A stretch of DNA of 63,160 nt from Zygnema cylindricum (GCA_037447655.1 JBBHKE010001956.1:239811-302970); one strand, 5' to 3'; positions 34,199-45,662 are shown, counted from the stretch's first letter. Made by a program: numbers and translations. Notes: a model not told the origin generated them from the letters alone.

Positions 34199-34222
34199 TC
34201 TCTCTCCCTCCCTCCCTCCCTC
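33690..34222. repeat. CT-rich tract ending in (TC)n at a gap
   Basis: About 530 bases of pyrimidines ending in about 80 bases of pure (TC)n and (CCCT)n that run into the N gap at 34223-34232. The real repeat length is unknown. Confidence 0.95.
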
Positions 34223-34232
34223 NNNNNNNNNN
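34223..34232. other. Assembly gap (10 N)
   Basis: Ten N characters, likely a placeholder of arbitrary size. Confidence 0.99.
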
Positions 34233-34750
34233 CGTAAACTAGTCGGTAAGTACCAAAAAAAAACAAAAAAAACAAAAAACAAAATAAATAAAAAAAGAAA
34301 AAAAACATAAAACGGTTCTTGTCGAACCCCCCTCCTGCAACGGATCCTTAAAAGTTAATCCAGAGTCATAATTTGCTCCTTTTTTAAATACATTCATTTA
34401 GAAATGGACGCAAACTAGCCAATATTGACAAAAAAAAAAAAAGACAAAAAAAAATAAAAAACAAAAAAAAGACCGTGCCGATCGAAACCCCCTCCTGAAA
34501 AGGATACTGGAAAGTTAATCCAGAAAAAGACCAAATTGAAAGGTCATAGGAAAAGACCTCCCCAAAAGCTAGCCGTGCCAGAAAAAAAACAAAAAATAAA
34601 AAAAAACAGAAAAAAAAAAAAACAGTTATAACCGATCAAACGCAGGTAAAGATTTACTTACATAAATTTTTTCCTCGTTTAATACTGAGACCTAATTGAA
34701 AATTCCTAGGCAACGTCCTCCCCCCAAGCTGTTCTTGGCAAAATACAAAA
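34233..34750. repeat. Degenerate tandem units with A-rich linkers
   Basis: Three to four imperfect units of 130-190 bp. Shared elements: CGTAAACTAG/CGCAAACTAG, then A-rich linker with AAACAAAAAA, then (G)CGAA(C/A)CCCCCTCCTG, GGAT(C/A)CT..AAAGTTAATCCAGA, and CCTCCCC.AAGCT. It lies in the presumed first intron of the PP2C gene. Confidence 0.6.
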
Positions 34751-35202
34751 AAAAGAAAAAAAAAAATAAAACAAAAAACAAAAAAAACAAAAAAAGTTAT
34801 TTTTCATTACCTTTAAAATGAGGATAAATATATTACTGTTATAATTGGGTTGAAGTATTAATGTCACAAGCAGTGAATATAAAACTTTAAAAATGAAAAA
34901 AAAAAACTCAAAAATTTGAATAATTCTTCAAAAATAGGACAAAAAAATAAAAATTCATCGACTGCACTTAGAAACATTAAAAGAAAAAATAAAATAAAAT
35001 GGGAAACAAAACGACATAAAGGAGAAAAAACAAAAAAAAAACCCTTATTATCTCTTCTCCTAAAATTCCTTAAACTCCATAGATGAAAAACGAATAAAAT
35101 ATCAAACAAAACAAATCTCAAAAAAGACAAAATAAATTATAAAATAAAGCGGGAACGAAACAGAACGGAATCCCCCCGTTCCCCATAGAACCGTTTTCTC
35201 AC
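34750..35202 (-). other. Start of PP2C intron 1, A-rich
   Basis: A-rich on the plus strand, T-rich on the coding strand. I found no second PP2C exon here. Confidence 0.5.
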
Positions 35203-36552
35203 CTGGGCTCCTCCATGTCCGTCATAAACACCAAAAAAATGCAGTGGTACACTCCCTTCCCTTCCCTCCCTCCTCTCTCTCCTTCCCTCCCTCCCTTCTC
35301 CCGTCTCCATTTCTCCGCTTGTATCTCCCCCGAAAACCTCTCTCCGTTCAGTTTTCCCGATGTTATCTCCAAAAAAATCGTCTCTCTTTTCCGTTATTTC
35401 TCCGTTATTTCCCTCGATACAACACGACCACGGAACCTTTACAAACGACGGAACCACCGTTAAAAAATCCTCCATATCTCGTCTCCTTCCCAAAACCGAC
35501 AACATTCCGTGAGGAGGACATTTGTTTCCGGAAAATTGTGTCACGTCACATCTACTGTCACCTTCTCCTGACGTGTAATGACCTTCTGTTGTTATCACCT
35601 GAGCCGAAATGTCTGTTGTTTTCACCTGAGATGAGCTATCGGATGGAACAAAATCTCCACCCAATGACATCACTCCTCTTTCTCCTCCTCCTCCTCCTCC
35701 TCCTCCAAATCCTCCCAATAAACCTCCAAATCCTCCTCCTCCTCCTCCTCCTCCTCCTCCTCCAACTCCTCCTCCTACCCCCAGACCTCCTCCTCCTCCT
35801 GCTCCTGCTCCTCCTCCTCCTCCTCCTCCCAATTCTAATCCTCCTCCTCGTCCTCCTCCTCTCCCTCCAGAATTCGAAATAAAAGGACTTCGAGGAGGGA
35901 GAGGAAGTCCCACACTTAACCCGAGATCAGTATTGATTTCAGAATGAGTTCTCCACAAACCTCCTCCGAATCGAGAAGGAGTGGGAGATCTCCAATTCCC
36001 TCCTCCTCCCCCTCCACCTCCTCCCAATTCTAATCCTCCTCCCCCTCCTCCTCCTACCATTCCAGTACTACTGCAGGAAGTTACTCCACTATTAGGACTA
36101 CTCTCTTCCCCTTTACTTTCTGACATTCTTAGAGAAGAGAGAGAGGGAAGAGTAGAAGGAAGGAGAGAAGAGGGAAGAGGAGGAGGAGGAGTAGGAGGAG
36201 GTCCCATCCAAGGATGAGAAATAGACGCTAAAGGGAAGACGGGGCGAAAATTGGGAACGGGGAGAGAAGAGAGAAGAGAGGAAGAGTGCGAGAGAGAGGG
36301 CGAGAGAGAGGTGGAGGTGGAGAGAGAGGGAGAGGGAGAGGGAGAGGGAAAGCCATCAGAGGCATTGAGTTGGGGAGGGAGAGGGAAAGGGAGAGGGTGC
36401 GGGAAACCATCTGGTGAGGTCATCATTTTCGTTGATTGGCTAACGGAGAAAGAATCAGAGGAGTGGGAGCCATAAGGGTAAGGAGGAGGAGATTCTGACG
36501 CCAGCATGTGTGATGCTGACGTCAGCATGCTGTCAGGGAGGATGAGACGCAT
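35203..36552 (-). CDS. PP2C-type protein phosphatase, clade-A-like, exon 1
   Basis: PP2C enzymes are metal-dependent Ser/Thr phosphatases; clade A members in land plants inhibit SnRK2 kinases and are captured by abscisic-acid receptors. Reading from ATG at 36552, 450 codons end exactly before a GTGAGA donor (35202-35197). Residues about 330-450 contain HGMLSVLGRRRDMEDFLTVV and HFFGVYDGHGGAQ, the first metal-binding motifs; between them is an unusually long charged insert (about 55 residues rich in Glu, Arg, Gly). The N-terminal 300 residues are Ser/Pro- and Gly-rich (GGGGG runs coded by CTCCTC repeats). The donor position after DGHGGAQ is the one I recall for plant clade A genes. No downstream exon was found. 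The frame stays open upstream to 36945 through a satellite, so the start is likely but not proved. Confidence 0.85.
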
Positions 36553-36664
36553 CTTTTTTTGGGCGGGTTGGAGAAGACGAGAGGCAGCGGCTCGCCTGGA
36601 GAGGGAAAGAGGGAGGGAAAGAAAAAGGGAGAGAAGAGAAACAAGGGAAAGAGTGGAGGAGAGA

Positions 36665-37400
36665 GGATGAGATGGACATTGGACATTCGCCATCGGAAAT
36701 CGGAAATGGGAAATTGGCATTTGCAATAAACAGCGGACATTATAAAAAGGACAATGAAAATTGGCATTTGAGATTGGCCATTGGACATATGAAATTAGAA
36801 ATTGGAAACTGGAAATTGGAAATTTCACATTGGATGGGCATTTGGACATTGGCATTTGATATTGGTATTTGACATTAGACCTTCGAGATTGAGAATTGGA
36901 CACTAGACATTGGACATTGGAAACTGGAAATTGGAAGTTGAGCATTGGAAGTTGAAAAATCTACATCGGAAATCCAATGGGACAATAGATATTGTACATC
37001 AAGCTTTATAATTGGAAAGTCACATAGAAATTGGACATTTCACATTGGACATTGGACATTCGAAATGGAGAATTGGACGATGGGATTTGTACGTGGCACA
37101 TTGGATATTGGACATCAGGCCTTGGATATTGGAAATTGGAAATAGTACATTGGACATTAGACATTAAACATTAGGCCTTGGATAATGGAAATTGGAAATA
37201 GTACATTGGACATTAGACATTAAACATTGGACATTGGATATTGGAAATTGGAAATAGTATATTGGACATTAGACATTAAACATTGGACATTGGACATTGT
37301 TCATTGGACATTGGGTATTGGAAATAGTACATTAGACATTAAAACATTGGACATTGGACATTGGACATTTGGGTATTGGAAATAGTGCATTTGGAAATTG
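36665..37400. repeat. Satellite of CATTGGA / AAATTGGA units
   Basis: About 735 bases of variable 7-9 bp units (GGACATT, GGAAATT, AGACATT), beginning about 110 bases upstream of the PP2C start. A larger period of about 65-70 bp is visible at 37130-37330 (AAATTGGAAATAGTACATTG recurring). Confidence 0.93.
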
Positions 37401-37890
37401 GACAATGGAGATTGGGTGAATCTCAATCAATGGCTTCCTTATCAGCTCCAAACCTTTGTAAGAATTAGAAACCCAATAGAAACAGTGAACCGGATACTCT
37501 ACAACTTCTCCCAGCCATTTGACCACAAAACGACAAACACCTCACACTATGCACTATGGACTATGCATTTGCCTATTTTGACCTTTTCTTCACCAAAAAA
37601 CCCACTGTAAAACATGACACGTTCTGAAAAATTGTGGTAAACGCCAAAAAAAAAATTGTCCTACATTGATTCAGCCCAAACCCACCTCCCGGCCGACATC
37701 CCTCCCTCACTCCTCCTCTTCCTCCGGATCTCCATTCTTCTCCTTCTCTCGTCTCCCCCATCGCCAGGTGTCGCCTTTCCGAAACCGCCAGCTGGCGATT
37801 GGTCCATCGTGCCAGATGGCGATGCCTCGCTCAAACTTCCACTCTGAGTCGACAGAGAAGACGACAAAACCGCATTTTCCATTTCCGTGT
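37400..37890. other. Non-repetitive island, possible exon, gene unknown
   Basis: Unlike its flanks this stretch has ordinary composition, especially 37655-37870. Both strands are open in part (minus frame 37661-37894 with GTMDQSPAGGFGKATPGDGG; plus frame 37666-). No family recognised and no convincing splice pattern. Confidence 0.25.
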
Positions 37891-38056
37891 CCATGTCGGG
37901 TTCCGTTTCCGTGTTGTTCCGTTTCAGTTTCCGTTTCGTTCCGATTCAGTTCACGATCAGTTTCTGTTCCATTTCCTGTTGCATTTCCGATGCGTGTTCC
38001 TTTCAGTTTTTGTTCAGTTTCCTTTCCATCTCCGTTCCGTTCCGTTCCTGTGTGTG

Positions 38057-38108
<52 letters not shown>

Positions 38109-38180
38109 CAGTTCCTGTTACATTTTCCGTTTTGTTTCCATGTCTGTTTCCATTTTGTTACCGTTCAGTTTACCGTTTCG
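37880..38180. repeat. GTTTCC/GTTCC degenerate minisatellite with (TG)n(T)n
   Basis: Units of TTCCGTTTCCG / TTCAGTTTCC, interrupted at 38049-38103 by (TG)n and a 33-base T run. Confidence 0.9.
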
Positions 38181-38574
38181 ATTGAGTTCCTGATTCTATT
38201 TTTGATTTGGGTTTCTGGATTTCTATGTTTCAGTTCCAGTTTCTCCGTCGTAAACTACGGCCAATTCGACATTTTTTTTATCTTAATTTTTTTAAATTTT
38301 AACTATCTTCTGATTTGAATTTGAAGTTGACTTTTTTCCTATTGATTTTTTTGATCCTATTTCTATTTCAAAACTGGAAAAAAAAAAACAAAAAAAAAAA
38401 AAAATGTTTTATTCTGAGCAAAAAAATTATGGGAGACCCAAATTTGCAATTGGTTCAAAAACACAAAAAAAAAAAAAAAAGTTCCTTTTTTTTTTTTTCC
38501 TGACCGGAAAATGGGCGTTCCTCTGTTCCTCCAAAAGTTCAATTTTCTCCTTTAAAAAAAAAAAAAACAGTTCC

Positions 38575-38950
38575 ACTCTCTATTTTCCTTTCTTTCCCCT
38601 TCTCCCTCCTTCTCCCTCCTCCTCCCTCCCCATCTCTTCCCACTCCCCCCCCCTCCCCCCCTCTCTCCCTCTCTCCTCCTCCCTCTCTCCGTGTCTCCCC
38701 CTTTTCCCCCGTCTCTCCTTCCTCCCGTCTCTCCTTCCTCCCCTCTCTCCCTCTCTCTCCCTCCCTCTCTCTCTCCTCTCTCTCCCTCTCTCGCCCTCTC
38801 TCTCCCTCTCTCTCCCTCTCTCTCCCTCTCTCTCCCTCTCTCTCCCTTTCTCTCCCTTTCTCTCCCTTTCTCTCCCTCTCTCTCCCTCTCTCTCCCTTTC
38901 TCTCCCTCTATCTCCCTCTACCCCTCCTTTGTCTCTTTTGGTTTCCCCCA
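38575..38950. repeat. CT-rich tract (CTCTCTCC)n
   Basis: About 375 pyrimidine-rich bases, mostly CTCTCTCCCT units. The long L/P/S frames are artefacts. Confidence 0.95.
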
Positions 38951-38999
38951 CTTAGAGAAAAAAACATTTTTTTTTCTAAAATTTTTCAAAATATAAACT

Positions 39000-39074
39000 A
39001 CAATAAAGTTTTATAATTAAACTTATAAAAAAAAAATCAAAAAAACTTAAAACTTAAAACTAAAAACTAAACTA

Positions 39075-39106
<32 letters not shown>

Positions 39107-40441
39107 AAAAAAAAAGAGAGAAGAGAGGAAATCCTTTTCTGGATCAGGATTGGCTCTTCGGTTTCCCAGTGGACTTTTTTTGAGCGTCCGTGACAATTGT
39201 CACAAATATTCGGTTACGAAATGATGTAAAAAGTACGATACATCAACTTCGAAATGATGCGACGCGAAATGTCGCACTTTATTTTTGGCGTGTACGATAA
39301 ACTTAAAACGTCGCACATTTGATTTTTTTTTTCATTTCTTTTCGTTTCGGCTTTTCTAGGGTTTGAGAGGCGTTCGCGATAGATTGCGTGACGTCACTGT
39401 GTGCTTTTAATAACGAATTTCTTCGTGACACGTGTTTGAAACGATTTACTATTGGCTGAAACACTGTTAAAATTACAGAATTGGACGACACGTGGAAAGG
39501 AACCGACGAATACTCACTGTTGTTGCATTTGTGTCATTGTGGTCGTTTTTCTGGTTCGGAACTTCGCAAGACGACAAGGATATTGCAATCTTTTTTGGGC
39601 GGCAAGAATATTCTAAGTTCATTTATGTACGGACACTCAAAATATCACGAGCTTTATGGACGACGCGGCTTCGTTACAAAGCGCCACGTCGACATTCTGA
39701 GTAGTTTCCAGGTTTTTGGAAACATCTTTTTTTTCTGCCCGGGCGAAAGTCTCCAGAAATCTGATTCTGTCTACTAACTGTCGGGCGAGCTTTAACCACT
39801 AATTTCGAAAAGTGAATCTCAAAAAAAATCTACTTTGTCGTCAAATTGCATCATCGTATTATAGGACAGATCAGCAGATCGGTTATTTCACTGGCTGAAC
39901 TGACTTCCAGCGACAAATCATTAATTATATTCAAATCTAAAATCATCGACGGCCCAGATTTACGCGATAATATCGCGTAACATAAACCCACAGCCCGGGA
40001 GAGACGCAGGATCCACTTAGATCAAATTAGAGATCGTATCTCGTATTTTTCCAAATCTGAAACAGAGGTCTACTTGAATATTCACGGCAGTCTATAATCA
40101 ATCATTCATACACGCTAAAAAACGTGAACTAGTAAAAAAGCTCACAAATATCTGTTATTGACTTTATTATGTTGTTTTTTTGCTGCGTATAGGTTCAGAA
40201 TTCTACGTGGCAAACCGAATATGGCAAATGCGGCGGCTTTTTTAAAACGCAACACGTGTTCCTCACGAAATGTACACAATCCCGTCAATTATGCTAATCG
40301 CAGAAACTTATCTCATAAAGATATTACCATGTCTAGTTTTTCGCCACGTAATACATTCCATATTGAGAAGACGGCTGGCTACTCAAAAGATTCTACTTGC
40401 CAAATCAACGCCTTTGCCATCCTTTTTAGTTTTTACTTTTA
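39000..40441. other. No recognised gene
   Basis: Begins A-rich (39070-39115). 39160-40440 has ordinary composition and several short frames (39492-39704, 39481-39777) that I do not recognise. TGACAATTGTCA at 39190-39201 is a perfect palindrome. Confidence 0.5.
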
Positions 40442-41108
40442 GGGTATGGTTACATCAGACGAAAAGTGAGGTTTAATACAGAATTTTGTACTTGCCCGTA
40501 CTATGCCGTACTATATTTTCGTGAGTTTCTTGAAAACAACATTACAGAAAATAAGATTACGATTCTCCAAGTATCCGGGAGAAGACGTCGACCATCCGAT
40601 TACATTTTGGTCTTCATCTGCGAAGCAATCGCTCCATACGCCTCTGTATTGGTGAACCCACCTCGCCGAGGTGGGTTCAGCAATACAGAACCAGTCAAAT
40701 CGCTACACCTGGATGTCAGACACGTGCGTCGATGAAAAATGAAAATTTTCACACGCCCCCAAAGTTACGTGCCTTCGGACAAGGTGACCGTAAATTTTTT
40801 GCCGAAAAGAAATACGGTATTTTCCTGAAAGTCAGCGGCTTGAGGGAGATCTCTGAGGTACATTGACGCGGTACACTTGTGAAGTACACGTCCGTAATAC
40901 GCAAGTACGGATTTATATACGAAAATGGTCGGTTTCCAAATCTTTGACGATTTTAGAGCTTTGATCGTCGACTTACGTGGAATCACTCAAATCAGAACAC
41001 GTATGTAAAAACTTGTTTACAGACGATACGCGATGTAACCGAGGCCTCTGTAATACAGAAATTTTGCTGTCCGTACTATTACAGAGACCTCCTGATGTAA
41101 CCATACCC
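40442..41108. mobile_element. TTA-flanked MITE, GGGTATGG family
   Basis: 667 bp. Ends GGGTATGGTTACATCAG and CTGATGTAACCATACCC are exact 17-bp inverted repeats, flanked by TTA at 40439-40441 and 41109-41111. TTA duplication is typical of PIF/Harbinger-type transposition. No transposase. It contains the 44-bp palindrome at about 40645-40690. Confidence 0.93.
40643..40688. repeat. Near-perfect 44-bp palindrome
   Basis: Arms CTGTATTGGTGAACCCACCT and its complement meet around CGCCG with one mismatch. It would form a strong hairpin inside the MITE. Confidence 0.9.
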
Positions 41109-41111
41109 TTA

Positions 41112-42055
41112 GGGCGTGTCCCCATGTGTTCAAGTAAGGGTTTTTTTCCGTCGTTTACACAGAAAATGGGACTCCCTACTTGAAAAAATTACGCCGTACG
41201 AAAAATGGGCAAAAACTCAAATACAGTTTGCGTCATCTTAGAACTTGAAAGGTACGGCGATTTGGTAGTATTATCATCGCGACCCACTTCCACGTCATCT
41301 TGACACTTGCACTGAAATCAAATCGCGACCTGCTTTTAATCAAAATACTACCCTATTGACGAATAGAACGCCTGGGTTGCACGTGTGAAAAGTTTTAATT
41401 TTTTTTTGCACGAAGGAAAGTACACGCTATTTTGTTCACTGCTCGTCACGAGCATGCACATAAGAAAATGACAAATATGTACGGAAAAAACTTGCAGGGG
41501 TCTCGGACCTCCACTTTCCTTCATGGGTCCTTTGCAAAAGTTTACGTCGTCCTCGTCTCTCTTCCTCTTTCTCACTTGATCGCTCTAATGTCTCTCTCCC
41601 CTAAATGAAATGCGGCAATGATTGTTTCAAATGAAAGATATATTTTTTATCTTTTTTTTTAATATCTTTGGTCGTAGTTTGACGGCATATCGAATGATAA
41701 AAGATAAATAAAAGAAATCGGAAGCCATGGCGGAAAGTTTACGTACTAATGACGTCACAGCGTGGCGTGACTTCGCAATGTCAAAACCCTAAACATTTAC
41801 GATGTCAGAAAAACCTCGACGTCTACAACCGTCGCCGTTTTTGTAGACGTCACTTATTTTAGGAAGTTTCGCAGTAGTCTACATTTCATTTCGTAGTCTA
41901 TCGCACATTTTGTAGACCTCTACGACTGTCACAAATTTGAAGTAATGAAAGCGCAAGTAATGAATGACATAGGAACACTTTGAAAAGTACACCGTAAAAT
42001 CAGCGCTAAAATCCAAAATAACGTTTCAAAATATCGGTTACATGGGGACACGCCC
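41112..42055. mobile_element. TTA-flanked MITE, GGGCGTGTCC family
   Basis: 944 bp. Ends GGGCGTGTCCCCATG and CATGGGGACACGCCC are exact inverted repeats, flanked by TTA (41109-41111 and 42056-42058). The left TTA is shared with the preceding MITE. The interior, including a ..GACGTCAC.. region and a minus frame with MRKRKRDEDDVNF, has no transposase. Confidence 0.93.
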
Positions 42056-42248
42056 TTAGTCGCGTATCCTATCGAAATCATATTTTCGGTACGACGAATA
42101 GGACAGCTGGTCATCTCCCGGTAGGCCGGTAGAGTGGCTCAGAATACTGAAAACTGACGATATATCGGAGATCGCACTGGAACGTTTCAACTTTTCAACT
42201 ATTATACACATATAAGCTTGAAACAAGGAGCATGTCATCAAGATAGTA

Positions 42249-42797
42249 CACCGCGAATCGTTATTACTTATTAGTGTCAATATTTAAATAGTGTTGAAGA
42301 AAATTTACCGTACTTGATGCTAATTCAGAATTTGTTTTTTTTTTTTTAAAAAGGTGTATTCTAATTTCGGCGTTAATGCTCATTTGGGAACAGCAAAAAT
42401 GGAACATTCGCCGTACGATTATATACATTAATATATGTATCCGTACAAAAAATAAGAAATCGTACGCCGTCGCGAATTTAAATTATCCGTACATGCCATA
42501 CTAATTTACGTGTCAGACTAATCCCGTCTTTTTTTAGCGCACGTTCCTATGCGTGCGCGTCTGATTTAATTCATTTTTTGTAAATTTTCATTTGAAAAGG
42601 TACATTTATGTACGGTCTAACATCGAACGTACACCACACTATTTATATTTTATTGTACTTTCGGGCTTTACGCTATTGTGTACAATACCTTAACTAACGT
42701 CAAGGAAAAATTTAAATCATGTATCCTATTTGAAAAAAAAAATCAAAAATTTAAGAACCCAAATTAGATTTGTTGACGCTAATAACGATTTGGGGTG
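42249..42797. mobile_element. TA-flanked MITE, CACCGCGAATCG family
   Basis: 549 bp. Left end CACCGCGAATCGTTATTA, right end complement CACCCCAAATCGTTATTA, each bounded by TA. Related to the MITE in the hAT gene. Confidence 0.85.
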
Positions 42798-42808
42798 TAA
42801 CGACGCTA

Positions 42809-43478
42809 CACCGCGAATCGTAATTAGAGTAAAGAAAAAATTAGAGTAAAAAAAGAGAAAAAAATAATTAGAGTTATGAACTCTAATTTGTGTGATATAA
42901 CTTTTTCAAAAAGGAATTTACTCTAATTTATTTAAGTATTCTAATTTGACGCGCTAAATATCTCTACTGTAAATTAGGTATTCATACATAATCTGACAAA
43001 AGGTACAGTTTATCGTCACTATGACGTTTGCACTACGCGGTTTGGTAAAACACAGTTACATGATAACGGCTTGTATTAAATCATTATTTGTACTTTTTTA
43101 CTTAATAAAGTACAATTTTGCACGGCCATACACCGACCGTACACCACACTATTTAAAACGGCACTGTAAAAAGTACAAAAAATGGTTTAGTACAAGCCGT
43201 TATCATGTAACTCCGTTTTAACAACCCATGTACATCAAACGTCATAATGACGTGAAACTGTACGTTTTGTCAAATTTTGTACTTGTACCTACTTTACACT
43301 AAAGATATCAGCGCGGATAATAAGTACAGAAAGAAACCCAAATTAGAGTTATTGATAAATTAGAGTAAATTTGTTTTTGAAAAAAAATGATTACACAAAT
43401 TAGAGTTAATAACTCTAATTGTTTTTTTTTCATTTTTTTACTCTATTTATTTCTTTACTCTAATTATGATTCGCGGTG
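42809..43478. mobile_element. TA-flanked foldback MITE, CACCGCGAATCG family
   Basis: 670 bp, 11 bases after the previous element. Ends CACCGCGAATCGTAATTAGA and its complement with one change, bounded by TA (42807-42808, 43479-43480). The two halves are largely complementary: TACAGTTTATCGTCACTATG on the left pairs with a GTCATAATGACGTGAAACTG-like block on the right, and GTTACATGATAACGGCTTGT with ACAAGCCGTTATCATGTAAC. The whole element can fold back on itself. Shares interior blocks with 17170-17656. Confidence 0.93.
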
Positions 43479-43480
43479 TA

Positions 43481-44245
43481 CTGTGCGCTTACCATCTCCT
43501 TCCTTTAAATTTCGTTTAAAATTCGTAACATTTTTTTATGTACAAGATGGATCGCTATTAGTATTGAAAAAAATAGTGTTGCTAATTCTATTATGAGTTC
43601 AATGGCTCAACGCAAACAAATTAACACTAATTTAAACATCTTACACTAATTTGGATACAAGTTCCCATATTGTAGTCTGGATGGTATATGTTCATATATC
43701 GAAGTTTGAGCATATGAGAACACGTTCACGCAATTTTCCCCCGTCTTTATTACTAGGAATCAAGTTTGGGTGCAATTTCTTGTGTTGACGCCACTCGCTT
43801 TCCGTGTCGACGGCGTTACCTGACAATTTTTTTATACATTTGAACAAAAAAACGAGCAATTTAGTACAAACTGACACATTTTGTACACTACACTACTTAA
43901 AAACAATCCAAATTAGAGTAGTCGACACTAATTAAATTGTACGAATATCGAAGGGAAAAATAAATTTATTCATTCTATTTTAGGTTTGAGGGTGAAACTT
44001 TAGCAATAGCGAATTAGTGCAGCGATCCACGGTCTAGTGTTACATTTTTTTTCGCTGCTTCAAACATCTTTTCTCCCTGCAACCTTATATTTTCCATTGA
44101 AGACCGCCATTTAGAAGATGAGAATCCTGCTATTCAATCGCAACCGTCGGACTTACAATCTGACAAGTATGCATGAAAAAATATATTTTAAGTGGTGGGG
44201 AAAAAAACAATAATGGCACTACAATGTGAATTGTACAATATAGTA
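43481..44245. other. MITE-derived debris, no gene
   Basis: Contains isolated pieces of the same family (GTACACTACACTACTTAAA near 43885, a GCGAATTAGTGCAGCGATCC block near 44010). No complete element could be bounded. Confidence 0.5.
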
Positions 44246-44710
44246 CACCGTGAATCGCTTATAGAGTTAATAACACAATATCCGCGCCTTTAATTTTTTA
44301 CCCTTCATTGACTCTAATTTGGTCAGTTTTTAAATAGTGTAGTGTACAAAATGTGATAGTCCATACTAAACTTCTTATTTTGTGGTAGAAATGTACAGAA
44401 ATGGTGTTAGATAATGGCGGCGAGACCAAAAAGTGAATGGCAACTGACACGAGAAAGCAATCTAAAAATTGATTCCTAACAATAAAAACCGCAAAATTAC
44501 GCGAACTTGTTCTCACATGTTCATAAGTCCACAATGTGAACACAAGTTGGCAGGGCAACACTATAGGAATGTGTATCATTCTTAATGTTGGATGTTTAAA
44601 TTAAAGTTAAAGTTTTTGTTGGCGCGAGGTCATGAAACCCAATATAGCGTTAATAATACTATTGTTTCTTTAAAATAATAATTTATTAACATTATTAGCC
44701 ATTAACGGTG
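44246..44710. mobile_element. TA-flanked MITE, diverged CACCG family member
   Basis: 465 bp. Left CACCGTGAATCGCTTATAGA; right complement CACCGTTAATGGCTAATAAT; TA on each side (44244-44245, 44711-44712). Termini diverged by several changes. Confidence 0.75.
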
Positions 44711-44747
44711 TATTGTAGTGTACTCTCCACTTTCCAACGTGGTAAGC

Positions 44748-45662
44748 GGTGTGCACATGTAAACCGGAAATCTGGAATGAAATTTGGATTTTAGCGCAAA
44801 ATTTCCGTTGTACTTTTCAAAGGGTTCCTATGTCTAAGAACGAAATCGTTACTTAGGCATTCGTTACTTGTAATATGTAACAATTGTCGACGTATACAAA
44901 ACGTGCGATAGTTGTAACGACTACGAAACTTCCTAAAATTGATGACGTTTACAAAAACGGCGACAACTGTAGACGTGGAGTTTTTTGTTTGAAGATGTTT
45001 GGGGTTCTATGACGTTGCGAAGTCATGCTACCTTATGACGTTATTAGTACGTAACATTTCCATCACGGCTTGACGATTCTATTTTTTTTTATCTTTTATC
45101 ACTCGATTTTCCATCAAACTACGACCAAAGGTATTAAAAAAAAAGCTCTTTCATTTTATACCATTATTGTTGTGTTTCGTTGAGGGAAGAGAGAAGAAGA
45201 GGGGTCGAGTGAGAAAGCGGGGAAGAGACGAGGATGACGTAAACTTTATTAAAGGACCCATGAATGAATGTGGATTTCCGAGACCACTACGATTTTTTTT
45301 CCGTACATGCTTGCCATTTTTATGAGCAGTGAAAAAAATAGCGCGTACTCTCCCTCGTGTAAAAAAAATTGAAAATGCTTGATGCATGCAATAACATTTT
45401 CCTACTCAACAAACGACTATTACTTCAAATAAAAAGGCCTCGCGAGTCAATTTTATTAGAAGTTTCAAGATGAGTTGGAATGACGTGGAAATGTGTCGAA
45501 ATGATAATAACGCCAAACTGGAGGACGTTCGAAGTTTCTAGAGGACACAAACTGTACTTTGGTTCTCACACATTTTTCGTACGGCGGAAGCTTTTCTCGT
45601 CGCAAGTCCCATTTTTTGAGAAAACGATAGAAAAAACCCTAACTTGAACGCATGGGCACACC
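44748..45662. mobile_element. Inverted, diverged relative of the 41112-42055 MITE
   Basis: About 915 bp. Its ends GGTGTGCACATG and CATGGGCACACC resemble the GGGCGTGTCCCCATG ends, and the interior reads as the reverse complement of the first element (shared CCGTACGAAAAATG, ACGACGTAAAC..GGACCCATGAA, CAAACTACGACCAAAG..ATTAAAAAAAA). Target duplication not clear. The pair brackets 42.06-44.74 kb as an imperfect inverted repeat. Confidence 0.78.

Noticed and set aside
35244-35882. 212-codon plus-strand frame
   Set aside because: Antisense of the PP2C exon; Leu runs are the complement of Gly codon repeats.
36552-36945. Upstream 131-codon extension of the PP2C frame
   Set aside because: Falls in a CATTGGA satellite; more likely untranslated, so the ATG at 36552 was preferred.
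38404-38955. 183-codon plus-strand ORF rich in Leu/Ser/Pro
   Set aside because: Translation of the CT tract.
39481-39777. Two overlapping plus-strand ORFs near 39.5 kb
   Set aside because: No recognised motif, no splice pattern, lie next to MITE cluster.
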